From JBEKCP01 sp050014815 (GTDB lineage Bacteria; Planctomycetota; Planctomycetia; Pirellulales; Thermoguttaceae): a DNA stretch of 30,827 nucleotides. Each line of letters starts with the position of its first letter. Position 1 is the first letter of the stretch. A program made the translations under genes and the position numbers. Below the pieces are notes generated by a model, which did not search any database, was not told where the DNA came from, and was given only the letters and a program-made list of their open reading frames with translations. Below, piece after piece: positions 13,800 to 21,548 of the stretch. The DNA lies in the NCBI GenBank assembly GCA_050014815.1, contig JBEKCP010000007.1:1-30827 (forward strand), given 5' to 3'.

Positions 13800-14957
13800 A
13801 TGAGTGTGTTCAGTTCTTCATGGCGCTGCTCGTTGGCGGCGACCGCAATGTGGGCCCTGTTGGGTCCGAACCCCGGCACGGCAAGTGCCGAGGAGCAACC
13901 ACGGCAAAAAGAAGGGAAGCGGGCCGTCACAGTAACCAGACTTCCCGGCGGCGGTGTGCAGATCATCATCGCCGAAGGAGGCGAGGGCCAGGCAGGCGAG
14001 GCTGTGAAAGTCCAACGGGGGCAGGCGATCCAGGCCGCGAAAACACGCGAAGCCGCCGAGAAGGCCCGCTCGCAGGCGGAAGTCAGAGAGCATGGCGGGT
14101 TTGCCCTCTTCGGTGCCGGAATCAATGCGACGGTGCAAGCCGTTCCTCCGTTGGGCGGCCGGATCAAGCGCGAGAAGGAACTCGCCGCGCAGGCCCTAAT
14201 GGTCTTCGAGAAGATGGAAGCAGCCAAGCGTGCGGGCAAGGAGGGCGTTGCCCACGAGCTATGGGAGCAGTTAGACGCCATCCAGCGTGAAGTGCGGAAG
14301 GTGTGCCAGCCCGTTCCCCCCACCGGCATACCGCCCTTGGGTGACCGGTTGAAGCGTCAGTATCGACTCGCCGCGGAGGCGCAGGATCTCTTCGCAAAGT
14401 GGCAATCGGCCCAGCAGCAGGAGGGCAACGAAGCGGTTGCTCGCGAGCTTTGGGAGAAGTTGGATGCCGTCCAGCGCGAACTGCGCCAGGTGTGCCAACC
14501 CGCTCCCTACAGTTCCAGCGGCGAGCGGCCGGTCATCGGGCAGACGGTTCCCGCGCCGGCGCCGTTTTCGTGTCCTTTGCAGGCAGTGGCCCCTGTGGCA
14601 CCGGCCTCCGCCGCTCCGCAGCGCGGATATTGGAACCGCGAATCCATGGTCCACGCGATGCGCGAGATGAATGAGAAGGCCGCAAGACTCGCCGCGGAAG
14701 GCAAGAAGGAGCAATCCGAGGCACTCAAGCACGAGGTCCGGGAACTCCAGGAGTCCTTGGAGCGACTCCCCCAGAGGCCCCCCCAACCGAGAACCAAGCA
14801 TCTGAATATGCCGAACGCAGGCCAACCGGCGGATCCGTTCGCAGCGAGCCCGGCGGATCCAGGCATCCAGCAGCTCCGCAGCGAAGTGCAAGACCTGCGC
14901 AATCAGGTGCGGGAGATCAAGGAGTTGCTCAGAGCGAAGTGGCCTTCTGGAACGTGA
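13800..14957 (+). CDS. Secreted coiled-coil protein with internal duplicated helical repeats
   Basis: This is a 385-aa protein from the ATG at 13800, chosen because GATGGAGGATC lies just upstream and a signal peptide follows (about 1-30, ending GTASAEE). An in-frame ATG at 13707 is less likely. The mature part has two similar units of about 65 residues. One starts PPLGGRIKREKELAAQALM and contains HELWEQLDAIQREVRKVCQP. The next starts PPLGDRLKRQYRLAAEAQD and contains RELWEKLDAVQRELRQVCQP. Each carries one conserved cysteine. A third, looser helical unit has REMNEKAARLAAEGKKEQ. The C-terminus (IQQLRSEVQDLRNQVREI) is a heptad coiled coil. No family is recognised; a periplasmic structural or oligomerising role is inferred. 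Its 3' end overlaps the convergent polysaccharide-export gene by 29 nt. Confidence 0.7.
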   Translation: MSVFSSSWRCSLAATAMWALLGPNPGTASAEEQPRQKEGKRAVTVTRLPGGGVQIIIAEGGEGQAGEAVKVQRGQAIQAAKTREAAEKARSQAEVREHGGFALFGAGINATVQAVPPLGGRIKREKELAAQALMVFEKMEAAKRAGKEGVAHELWEQLDAIQREVRKVCQPVPPTGIPPLGDRLKRQYRLAAEAQDLFAKWQSAQQQEGNEAVARELWEKLDAVQRELRQVCQPAPYSSSGERPVIGQTVPAPAPFSCPLQAVAPVAPASAAPQRGYWNRESMVHAMREMNEKAARLAAEGKKEQSEALKHEVRELQESLERLPQRPPQPRTKHLNMPNAGQPADPFAASPADPGIQQLRSEVQDLRNQVREIKELLRAKWPSGT

Positions 14958-16281
14958 GGGACGCCGACAGCGGGAAGACGCCGTAGATGCCACGGGTGAA
15001 GACGAGGTTGATGAAGTCGTCCATCTCGAGGATGCGGCACTTGGGCACGATGACGACGTCGGAATCGTTGAGCCAGATTTCGCCGCGCGGGCAGGGCTGC
15101 TTGCCGCGAAGCGCCCCTTCAAGGTTGACCATGGTGGCCATGAGCCGCCAGTCGTCGCCGCGGCGGAAGACGACGATCTGCAACAGGTTCGCCCCCACGT
15201 TCCAACTGCCGGCCATCGAGACGGCCTGGAGGATCGTCGTGGGGCCGACCATCTCGAACCGCCCGGGAGTGCGGACCTCGCCGAGCACGTAGACGAACCG
15301 CGGCGCCCGCTGCGTCAGGATCGGAACGACCTCGATGCCCTCGACCGCCTGGCGGTAGCGTTCGTTGACTTCCTTCTGGATCTCGGGGAGGGTCAGGCCC
15401 TGGACGCGGATGCAGCCGACGGCCGGCAGCGAGATCGTGCCCTCGGGGGTGACTCGGAGGTCGATGGCCTGCCCGCCGGCCACGCCGGCCCGCCGGTCCA
15501 CCGTCGCCCGCAGGTCTTCCAGCTTCGTGTTGAACTTCGTCGGAGTGACGGTGATCGACGGGACCTTGTAATACTTCTTGTACAGTTCCTCGAGGCGGTC
15601 GCGGACCTGGGCGGCCGACTGCCCCGCCGCGTGTACCGGACCCAGCAGGCGGAGGGTGATCGTTCCGTCGGGCAGGACGAAGACCGAGGCATCGATGGCG
15701 GGGTCCGTGAGCGATTCGACCTTGACCTCGTCGCCGACGTTGAGTTGGTAGGGGTTGGGCTGCTCGTCGCGGGTCAGCCGGTACATCATTTCCAGGGCGT
15801 CGTCCACGCGGACGCGGTACTCGGGCACGTGGGCCAGCCGGTCGTGGCCCGTGTACTCCCCCTGCGCGTAGGCCTGCCAGGCGATCGCCCGGGCCTGCTC
15901 CCAGCGGCAGCGACGGTCCGGGCAATTCGAGCAGTCGACGCCGCAGATCGGGCAGGGCGCCGCCGGTCCCAGCGCCTGGCACAGCACAATCTCGCCCGGA
16001 AGCGGCTTCGGCCCACACCAGCCCGAAGCGCAAGCGAGGGCCCCGCCTTTCCTCCGACCCTCGCTTGCGCTTCGGGCGAGTGAGGCGGCGGGAGAACCGG
16101 CTTTTCCAACAGAGCCGTCCGGCGACTCATTTCCGGGTGGGGGCAGCAGGAGCTTTTCCTGAGCAGGACGGGCCAAGACCCAGCCGCCGATCGCCAGGCC
16201 GCACGCCGCCAACAGCAGCCATAGCCGCGGCCGCTGCAGTTCATCAAGCAACCTACGCCGCCTATCGGCCATCGCGTTCAT
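14929..16281 (-). CDS. Polysaccharide biosynthesis/export (Wza-type, SLBB) protein
   Basis: This is a 450-aa protein. A membrane or signal segment lies at about 19-37 (LWLLLAACGLAIGGWVLA). A cysteine cluster follows at about 108-125 (CPICGVDCSNCPDRRC). The poly-export domain runs about 178-255 (PYQLNVGDEVKVESL, VFVLPDGTITLRLLGPV, VPSITVTPTKF). A second beta-rich domain (DLRVTPEGTISLPAVG) and an SLBB domain near 340-400 (FVYVLGEVRTPGRFEM, TILQAVSMAG) follow. The family forms outer-membrane export channels for capsule or exopolysaccharide. An in-frame 19-codon palindromic insertion (ARSASEGRRKGGALACASG) sits near residues 67-86. The ATG at 16281 follows GGAAAGG by 6 nt; a second ATG lies three codons in. 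The TPR gene ends 21 nt upstream, so the two are probably co-transcribed. Confidence 0.88.
   Translation of the reverse strand: MNAMADRRRRLLDELQRPRLWLLLAACGLAIGGWVLARPAQEKLLLPPPGNESPDGSVGKAGSPAASLARSASEGRRKGGALACASGWCGPKPLPGEIVLCQALGPAAPCPICGVDCSNCPDRRCRWEQARAIAWQAYAQGEYTGHDRLAHVPEYRVRVDDALEMMYRLTRDEQPNPYQLNVGDEVKVESLTDPAIDASVFVLPDGTITLRLLGPVHAAGQSAAQVRDRLEELYKKYYKVPSITVTPTKFNTKLEDLRATVDRRAGVAGGQAIDLRVTPEGTISLPAVGCIRVQGLTLPEIQKEVNERYRQAVEGIEVVPILTQRAPRFVYVLGEVRTPGRFEMVGPTTILQAVSMAGSWNVGANLLQIVVFRRGDDWRLMATMVNLEGALRGKQPCPRGEIWLNDSDVVIVPKCRILEMDDFINLVFTRGIYGVFPLSASLTFQKATSL
16021..16077. repeat. 57-bp palindromic mini-element inserted in frame ('SASEG' repeat)
   Basis: The perfect 20-bp arms are GCCCGAAGCGCAAGCGAGGG (16021-16040) and its exact reverse complement (16058-16077), around a 17-nt loop. 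The total of 57 nt equals 19 codons, so the export protein stays in frame and gains ARSASEGRRKGGALACASG. It sits in the variable region between the membrane anchor and the cysteine cluster. Similar translated peptides are, from memory, scattered over planctomycete proteomes. Confidence 0.85.
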
Positions 16282-16302
16282 GACAAGCCTTTCCGAACTC
16301 TC

Positions 16303-17844
16303 TCACTTTTGGATCTGGCCGGAGGACCACGGCCGCCAACTGGTGGACGGTTGATTGCTGGGCGGGGCTGCGAAGTCGTCGGCGGTCAGCCTGCCCGGCG
16401 CCGGGGCCGACCGCGGCGCGTCGGCCGGCTGGCCGCCGGGGGGCCCGAGCGCCCCGGGCAGAACCCACTGGACCAAACCGCCGGCCGAGCCCGTCATCCC
16501 GCGCAGCCGCGACTCCTCGACGCGCCGGGCCGCCTCCGCCCGCTGCCGCGCGGCGGCCGCCAGTTGCGGTTGCCCCAACTGTTGGTAGACCATTGCGAGG
16601 TTGTTCAAGTTGACGCTGCCGGGATATACCGAGACGCTGTGCTCCAGCGACCGCCGCGCATCGACGGGACTGCCCGCGTGCGCCAAGAGGACCCCCAACT
16701 CGTTGGACGCGAGGTAGTTCTGCGGGAAGACCAGGAGCGATGCCTGGAAGAAGACCATCGCCTTGGGCTCCGCGGCCTGGATTTCGCCGCTCTTGTGTTG
16801 GGCGATCGCCGCGTGCAGTTTTCCGAGGGCACAGAGGGCCGCCGAGCCCGCTACTTCATGTCCGGCGGCGAGCGCCAACTGCTCCTGCGCGAAGGTGAAA
16901 TAGGTCTTCACGGCCGCCATCGGGCGGAGATCCTCGGCCGGCGTATTGTGCAGGACGGGCGTCCGGTGGCCGGCCGCAATCGACGCGACGTTCATGTCGG
17001 CTTCGAGCTTGGCGCCGGTGGGGATGAAGTCCTGGACTTCCTTCAGGGCCGTCAGGCCGGCGCTGAGCGCCTGGCCGCGGGCGGCGGTGCGGTGCTCGTT
17101 GTCCAGGCCCTGGGCCACCAGCCGCAGTGCGGCGGTGAATTCCGCGCGGGCCGCGAAGCAGGCCCCGCGGTTGGCCAATTCGTAGCCGTAGAGGGTCTGC
17201 CGGTCGGCCTGCCTGGCAATGGTCTCCATTCGCTCGGATCGCACCGGCGCCTCGGCAGGCATGAGCAGGTGGCTGGGCGGGGAAACCGGGGTCGGCCCGG
17301 CAACGACGCTGCCCGATGGGGCCGGCGGCGCCTGGCGGGCCTCCCTAAGGACCGGCGAGTCGGCAAGTGGGGGACTGTCCCGATTTTCGTCCGACGAAAA
17401 TGGGACTGTCCCCTTCTGAAGTGCAGCAAGTGGGGGACTCTCCCGATTTTCGTCCGACGAAAATGGGACTGTCCCCTTCTGAAGTGCGCCGGTCCTAGGC
17501 TCCGGCTCGGGCTGGGCCGCCGGGAGCCCGGCCATGTCTGGCGGCAGCGGAAGGGGCGGATCGGCCCCCCAAACGCCGCTACGCGGGGCGGCCGGATCGC
17601 TGCCGTCCCGCGCAGCGGCGCAGACGACCTCGGGAGAAAAATCGGAACAAACGGCCCGGGTTGCCACCACCTGCTCCGGGCGGGGCAAGTTCCGCAGCAA
17701 CACCGGCAGCCAGGCAACGGCGGCCAACGCGAGTCCGGCCAACGGCACGGCCATGCCGACCACCGCCGACCATGGGTACATGGTGCCCGGGCGGTGCCCG
17801 ATGGTGGGCGTCCGCAGCCGCAGAATACGTGCGAGGCGATCCAT
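16303..17844 (-). CDS. Membrane-anchored TPR-repeat protein
   Basis: About 513 aa from the ATG at 17844 (MDRLARILRLRTP), preferred over the upstream ATG at 17901 because GGAAG lies just ahead of it. One transmembrane helix falls at about 30-50 (AVVGMAVPLAGLALAAVAW). A proline-rich low-complexity linker follows and contains two in-frame copies of a 21-residue mini-repeat (ALQKGTVPFSSDENRESPPL). The C-terminal half is helical, with TPR-like units near 370-460 (NYLASNELGVLLAHAGSP, LNNLAMVYQQLGQPQLAAA). The tail is Pro/Ser-rich. It ends 21 nt before the Wza-type export gene, which suggests an assembly or scaffolding partner for polysaccharide export. The function is not established from sequence. 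Confidence 0.75.
   Translation of the reverse strand: MDRLARILRLRTPTIGHRPGTMYPWSAVVGMAVPLAGLALAAVAWLPVLLRNLPRPEQVVATRAVCSDFSPEVVCAAARDGSDPAAPRSGVWGADPPLPLPPDMAGLPAAQPEPEPRTGALQKGTVPFSSDENRESPPLAALQKGTVPFSSDENRDSPPLADSPVLREARQAPPAPSGSVVAGPTPVSPPSHLLMPAEAPVRSERMETIARQADRQTLYGYELANRGACFAARAEFTAALRLVAQGLDNEHRTAARGQALSAGLTALKEVQDFIPTGAKLEADMNVASIAAGHRTPVLHNTPAEDLRPMAAVKTYFTFAQEQLALAAGHEVAGSAALCALGKLHAAIAQHKSGEIQAAEPKAMVFFQASLLVFPQNYLASNELGVLLAHAGSPVDARRSLEHSVSVYPGSVNLNNLAMVYQQLGQPQLAAAARQRAEAARRVEESRLRGMTGSAGGLVQWVLPGALGPPGGQPADAPRSAPAPGRLTADDFAAPPSNQPSTSWRPWSSGQIQK
17363..17487. repeat. 63-bp tandem duplication of a palindromic mini-repeat ('GTVPFSSDEN')
   Basis: Two head-to-tail copies (17363-17425 and 17426-17487) are near-identical; the visible difference is GGACTGTCCC versus GGACTCTCCC. 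Each holds the inverted repeat ATTTTCGTC-c-GACGAAAAT flanked by GGGACTGTCCC-type blocks. The 63-nt period is 21 codons, so the TPR gene keeps its frame through both copies and the linker gains two identical-length peptides. Confidence 0.88.
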
Positions 17845-18030
17845 CGTTCTTCCGTGAAGCAGTTCGCTTGGAGTCGGTCTGCCGCCATCCGTTGACGGCA
17901 CCGGTTGTTGTTACGGATCGACCGGGATTTCGGCTGGTATGAGAGAAACCCGGCGTGCGGGGGCAGGGGCGACGGGGACGGCCCGGCACAGGCGTCATAG
18001 TCCTTGCCCGCGGCCTTTCGAGCTGGACCG

Positions 18031-18093
18031 GGCGACAGGCGCATTTTGCCTGAAAGGCCCGATGGGTGCTTCGCACAAAGCGTGCCTGTCCCC
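18031..18093. repeat. Palindromic mini-element with 27-nt loop (GGGACAG family)
   Basis: Left arm GGCGACAGGCGCATTTTG (18031-18048) and right arm CAAAGCGTGCCTGTCCCC (18076-18093) pair at about 14 of 18 positions around a 27-nt loop (18049-18075). The loop matches that of the element at 26141-26219 at 21 of 27 positions. CTTTTT follows the right arm, so it could also end transcription in the + direction. Confidence 0.7.
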
Positions 18094-18124
18094 TTTTTCG
18101 GGCACATCCGGCATTCTTTGGAGT

Positions 18125-18142
18125 GCGGCGATTTGTCGCCGC
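18125..18142. repeat. Short palindrome GCGGCGA-TTTG-TCGCCGC
   Basis: A perfect 7-bp inverted repeat with a 4-nt loop sits inside the sequence that would translate as ECGDLSPL. From memory this is another translated mini-repeat frequent in planctomycete genomes. It lies 32 nt from the larger palindrome, so the two form a small cluster. Confidence 0.6.
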
Positions 18143-18272
18143 TTCCTTTTGGGTCAGATTCGGGGGGCCCGCGGACGCCTGGCCAATTATTGACGCATTG
18201 GGGGAGATATGGTAGCGTCCTGGAATTGCCCTGATTCACTTCGATCCCGTTCCTGGCCGGACCTTCGCATCG

Positions 18273-19001
18273 GTGAGCGATACGATGGCGTTGATTTGGT
18301 TCATCTACGCTGTTATCGCCGCTCTCCTCATCGCGGCTAGCTGGGCTCTGCCACGGCGGCTCGGATCTGTAGGGGTGGTAGCCGCGCATCTCGCAGTTCT
18401 GGTTACGTTCGTTATAACCCCCGGCCCCGCACCCTACGAAGGCGGAGTTCAGGCTATTGCAACCCTGCTTGTAGCGTTTCTCTTCAACACCGCCATGTTG
18501 CCGGTCTCGCTAACGGCGGCACACAGACGATCGCGGTACGGGGCGGTAATGACCCGCAACATGAAGATAGCCCTTGTTGGTCTTTTGGTAGCCGTACTCG
18601 CTATCTTGGCCGCGCAACTGTTTGTGACAAAATGGTTCGGCAAACCGGCGACCACTAAAGAGCTACGCGGGACATACGTTTCCTACTCCGATCTTGCGCG
18701 TGATGAAATTCGTCTTTGCGGCGACGGGACATTCTCGCAGTTTGTAGCGATAAAGTGCGGCGCGGAGACGGCTTCCTCCACCGGCTCTTGGAGGTACGAC
18801 CCCGCGAGCGGCCAATTAGTACTTAACGAGGGGTTCCTACGGACCGTGAGGGAGCTCGCTCGCCATGAGGTAAGTCTGGACCATTCCAAGCCGTCGCGCG
18901 GCGTCTGTTCCGCCTCCTTGCCGGTCCGGTACTGGTTCGGACAGTTGTGTTTTGGTCTGGCAAAGTTCGACGAACAGTACTGGAAAGAGAACGATAATTG
19001 A
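18273..19001 (+). CDS. Hypothetical membrane protein with C-terminal soluble domain
   Basis: This is a 242-aa protein from the GTG at 18273; an ATG four codons in (18285) is an equally possible start. Four hydrophobic helices lie near 6-26 (LIWFIYAVIAALLIAASWAL), 32-50, 58-80 and 98-117 (IALVGLLVAVLAILAAQLF). A soluble domain of about 120 residues follows, with LRGTYVSYSDLARDEIRLCG and TGSWRYDPASGQLVLNEGF. The pattern 'G-D-G-T-F ... G-x-W-x-Y-D' resembles small lipocalin-like sheet domains, but no family is recognised. Codon third positions are visibly richer in A/T than in the neighbouring GC-rich genes, and palindromes lie on both sides, suggesting recent acquisition. The palindrome directly after its stop may act as its terminator. 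Confidence 0.65.
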   Translation: MSDTMALIWFIYAVIAALLIAASWALPRRLGSVGVVAAHLAVLVTFVITPGPAPYEGGVQAIATLLVAFLFNTAMLPVSLTAAHRRSRYGAVMTRNMKIALVGLLVAVLAILAAQLFVTKWFGKPATTKELRGTYVSYSDLARDEIRLCGDGTFSQFVAIKCGAETASSTGSWRYDPASGQLVLNEGFLRTVRELARHEVSLDHSKPSRGVCSASLPVRYWFGQLCFGLAKFDEQYWKENDN

Positions 19002-19004
19002 AAA

Positions 19005-19059
19005 GAAAGGCGGACAGGCGCGCTTATCGGCGCCCAGAAAGCGCATCTGTCCCCCTTTC
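19005..19059. repeat. Palindromic mini-element after the membrane-protein gene
   Basis: Left arm GAAAGGCGGACAGGCGCGCTT (19005-19025) pairs with the sequence at 19038-19059 at about 18 of 21 positions. The loop is shorter (12 nt) than in its relatives. It begins 3 nt after the stop of the + strand gene and ends CCCCCTTTC, so it could work as a terminator. Confidence 0.65.
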
Positions 19060-19090
19060 GTGCCCCCGATACGTTGTCCGCGAGACCTTC

Positions 19091-19438
19091 CTATCGCCGA
19101 ATCCGGATGCGGCCGCGCGTGATGGTGATCATGACGGGGCCGGTGAGTTCCACCGCGTGGCGGTCAAGCAGTTCGGTCATGCCGCCGACCTGTTGATCCA
19201 CAGTCAGTTCCACGAGTCGGACGATGGGGCCGTGCGGCAGCCTGCGAACGAAGACGAGTTCACCGAAGTCCTTGTCCTCGGTCACCAGCACACGCTCATC
19301 TTGAAGCGCAAGAGCCAGTAGCCGTTCGTCGCTGGCCCTGGGATCGACGGCCACGGCCGACAGCACGTCATGCCCTCTTCCGGCAAGGAAAGCTTCCAGC
19401 GAGCGCGACGACACGCAGACGTCGAGCAAGAACTTCAT
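19091..19438 (-). CDS. DUF5615-family PIN-like toxin
   Basis: This is a 115-aa protein. It begins MKFLLDVCVSSRSLEAFLAG, with the first conserved Asp (D6) of the DUF5615/Mut7-C-like PIN fold, and carries GHDVLSA, then VLVTEDKDFGEL with the conserved acidic D-K-D-F pair. It continues with the usual strand VRLVELT. The length matches the family (about 110-120). The start overlaps the antitoxin stop by 4 nt (ATGA). PIN-like toxins of this group are presumed RNases; activity is inferred from the fold. The usual 'F-L-x-D-x-x' opening is kept and the acidic residues are present, so it looks intact. Confidence 0.85.
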   Translation of the reverse strand: MKFLLDVCVSSRSLEAFLAGRGHDVLSAVAVDPRASDERLLALALQDERVLVTEDKDFGELVFVRRLPHGPIVRLVELTVDQQVGGMTELLDRHAVELTGPVMITITRGRIRIRR

Positions 19439-19689
19439 GAGGCATGGGCCCCCGCAATGCGTTCTTGCACTTGCTCACCTGCCATCGACCGATGCGCGTA
19501 GGCCAAACACGCCTGGATATCGGCTGGCTCCAGAAACGGATACTCGCGAAGCAGCCGGTCGGGGGCGTCTCCCGCCGCCAGCATTCCGAGCAGGTGTTCA
19601 ACGGCCATCCGCATGCCGCGGATGATGGGCTTGCCCGCAAAGATCGTCGGGTCCACCGTGATGCGCTCAAGCAATTCGTCTTCAGTCAT
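19435..19689 (-). CDS. DUF433-family antitoxin
   Basis: This is an 84-aa protein from the ATG at 19689, chosen because GGGAGGA lies 7 nt upstream; the longer in-frame extension to 19815 has no such site and an atypical Arg-rich lead. RITVDPTIFAGKPIIRGMR is the diagnostic DUF433 opening, followed by the winged-helix part VEHLLGMLAAGDAPDRLLRE and LEPADIQACLAYA. DUF433 proteins pair with DUF5615 toxins, and the ATGA overlap with the downstream toxin fits a coupled type II toxin-antitoxin operon. It probably also binds the promoter of its own operon. Confidence 0.88.
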   Translation of the reverse strand: MTEDELLERITVDPTIFAGKPIIRGMRMAVEHLLGMLAAGDAPDRLLREYPFLEPADIQACLAYAHRSMAGEQVQERIAGAHAS

Positions 19690-19976
19690 CGATAAGTCCT
19701 CCCATCGCACCCGTTGCGTGCGGCGACGTGGTCGGGATGCTCCACATACCTCCGTCGACACCAGAAAGCCCGTGTCCATTCCGTTACCCTTACCGTCTAT
19801 TTTACCGAATACCACGGCCCAGTGCTATGAGAGCGGCCCCGCGTCCGGCAAGGAGTTGTCTCTGGTGCTGCAATCCCGGAACAAACCCCGGAATAAGCCG
19901 GCCGATGTCTTCGCTATAAGTGATTGGACTCCAATGCCTTAGGCGACCATGCTCCGCATTGCGCAGCACAGGCGGT

Positions 19977-21500
19977 TCAGCGGTCGAGGCCGCCGAATCC
20001 GATGGTCTGCGGCCATGGCAGGACATCATCGCGTGCCTCGAAGACAGTGCCTTCGAGGAAGCCGGCGAGTTTCCGGACGCAAGTCGGGCGCCGCAAGACC
20101 CGCAGGGCGTCCATCTCGATTTGCCGGGCACGCTCCCTCGTGATCGAGAAGACCTTGCCCACCTCCTCCAGCGTGTGCCCGCAGCCGTCGGCCAGCCCGT
20201 AGCGCAGCCGCAGGATCTCTCGTTGGCGATAGTCGAGGCTCTCGAGCACGTCCGTGATGCGGGACTTGAGCATCTGGTGGTTCGATTCTGTCAGCGGGTC
20301 GTCCTCCCGGTGGTCCTTGACGTAGTCGCCGAAGGAGGCGTCGTCGTGCCCGCCGGCAGACTGGTTGAGCGACAGGGGCTCGCGGTCCGCGCGGCAGATG
20401 CAGGCGAGCTTGCCCAGCGGCATGCCCACCGCGGCGGCTGTCTCCTCGAAGCGAGGCTCGGATCCGTTCTTTCGGAACAAGCGACGGTGCTCGCCGCGAA
20501 CCTTGCTCATCGTCTCGATCGCGTGGACGGGGAGCCGGATGGTGCGGCCATGGTCGGCAAGGGCGCGGGTGATGGCCTGTCGGATCCACCAGGTCGCGAA
20601 CGTGGAGAACCTGACCCGGCGGCGCCACTCGAACTTGTCGGCCGCCCGCATCAACCCCGTGTTGCCTTCCTGGATCAAGTCGAGGAAGCTCAGGCCCCGA
20701 TTGCGGTATCGTTTGGCGATGGAGACTACGAGGCGGAGGTTGCCGGCGGCAAGGCCGTCTTTGGCGGCCTTGTATTCGGCAAGGAAAGCCGTAGCCTGCG
20801 CGATACGGCGGCGGAGGGTGGCCGGGCTCTCCCGCGTCATCCGCATCAGGCGGCACAGCTCGTTGCGCAACATCGCCCGGCGATCCTCCGAGCCGGCAGG
20901 GCTGCCCAGTGCGGCGATCTGCAAACCGAACTCGTCCATGCGGGCGGAAATCTCCTTGAGCTTCGCGAAGGCCGCGTGCACGAATTCGATGCGCAGGCCC
21001 AATTCCTCGATAAGCCGCGCCGCCCGGTTGCGGCGGGCAAGCACGCGACCCCAAGCGGCGCGGCGTTGACCCGGCAGCCGGCGCTTGCGGATCGCCGTGG
21101 CGTAGTCGCGTGCATTCTGCCGCACGAGGCGCCGGAGCGTGTACAGGTTGGGGGCCAGGGCACTGACCAATCGCTGCCTCTCGCCCTGCCGGGCGAGCGA
21201 GACTTCCAGCTTGCAATCGAGCCGGCATCGGCCGTCGCCGACGGCCTGGAGCACGGCGATTGCCGACTCGACGGCGTAATCGGTGGCCAGCACCGCGTGC
21301 CGGAACCGCCTGCGGGCCCGTTCCACCCGCATGGCAAGCCCCAATTCCTCCTGACGGTTGAGCAAAGGAATCTTGCCCATTTGCATCAGGTAGATGCGGA
21401 GCGGATCGTCGGTCCGGACGGCGTCGCTGATGTGCGACGATTCGGGACCCTCGAACAGATCGTTACGTTGCGGACCTTTGTATCGAGGCTTATCACTCAT
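19977..21500 (-). CDS. RpoD-like (group 1/2) sigma-70 factor with long non-conserved insert
   Basis: This is a 507-aa protein. Region 1.2 lies at about 30-60 (DPLRIYLMQMGKIPLLNRQE). A long, Arg-rich insert of roughly 190 residues follows. Region 2 is at about 248-320, with LVVSIAKRYRNRGLSFLDLI, QEGNTGLMRAADKF and RFSTFATWWIRQAI, the -10 recognition helix. Region 3 lies at about 325-400. Region 4 is at about 415-470, with LDYRQREILRLRYGL and TRERARQIEMDALR. It lacks region 1.1, so it is more likely an alternative group 2-type factor than the housekeeping one. The SD is textbook (AAGGAGGT at 21506-21513, 5 nt before the ATG), predicting strong translation. The ECF sigma gene ends 48 nt upstream. 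Confidence 0.9.
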   Translation of the reverse strand: MSDKPRYKGPQRNDLFEGPESSHISDAVRTDDPLRIYLMQMGKIPLLNRQEELGLAMRVERARRRFRHAVLATDYAVESAIAVLQAVGDGRCRLDCKLEVSLARQGERQRLVSALAPNLYTLRRLVRQNARDYATAIRKRRLPGQRRAAWGRVLARRNRAARLIEELGLRIEFVHAAFAKLKEISARMDEFGLQIAALGSPAGSEDRRAMLRNELCRLMRMTRESPATLRRRIAQATAFLAEYKAAKDGLAAGNLRLVVSIAKRYRNRGLSFLDLIQEGNTGLMRAADKFEWRRRVRFSTFATWWIRQAITRALADHGRTIRLPVHAIETMSKVRGEHRRLFRKNGSEPRFEETAAAVGMPLGKLACICRADREPLSLNQSAGGHDDASFGDYVKDHREDDPLTESNHQMLKSRITDVLESLDYRQREILRLRYGLADGCGHTLEEVGKVFSITRERARQIEMDALRVLRRPTCVRKLAGFLEGTVFEARDDVLPWPQTIGFGGLDR

Positions 21501-21548
21501 GATCTACCTCCTTGTTCGGCATGACGGCCAGCCTCTTGGCGCAGGGCC

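Larger units (their letters stand above)
17845..18272. other. Divergent intergenic region between the TPR gene and a + strand gene
   Basis: About 430 nt separate divergently oriented starts, so promoters for both directions should lie here. I cannot single out a convincing -35/-10 pair. The region carries two palindromic elements, at 18031-18093 and 18125-18142, described separately. No coding frame with a recognisable motif was found. Confidence 0.5.

Noticed and set aside
17363..17487. CRISPR-like array suggested by regularly spaced repeats
   Set aside because: There are only two units, directly adjacent with no unique spacers, and they are translated within the TPR gene.
19690..19815. Longer start for the DUF433 antitoxin
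   Set aside because: No ribosome site and an atypical Arg-rich lead, whereas GGGAGGA sits 7 nt before the internal ATG.
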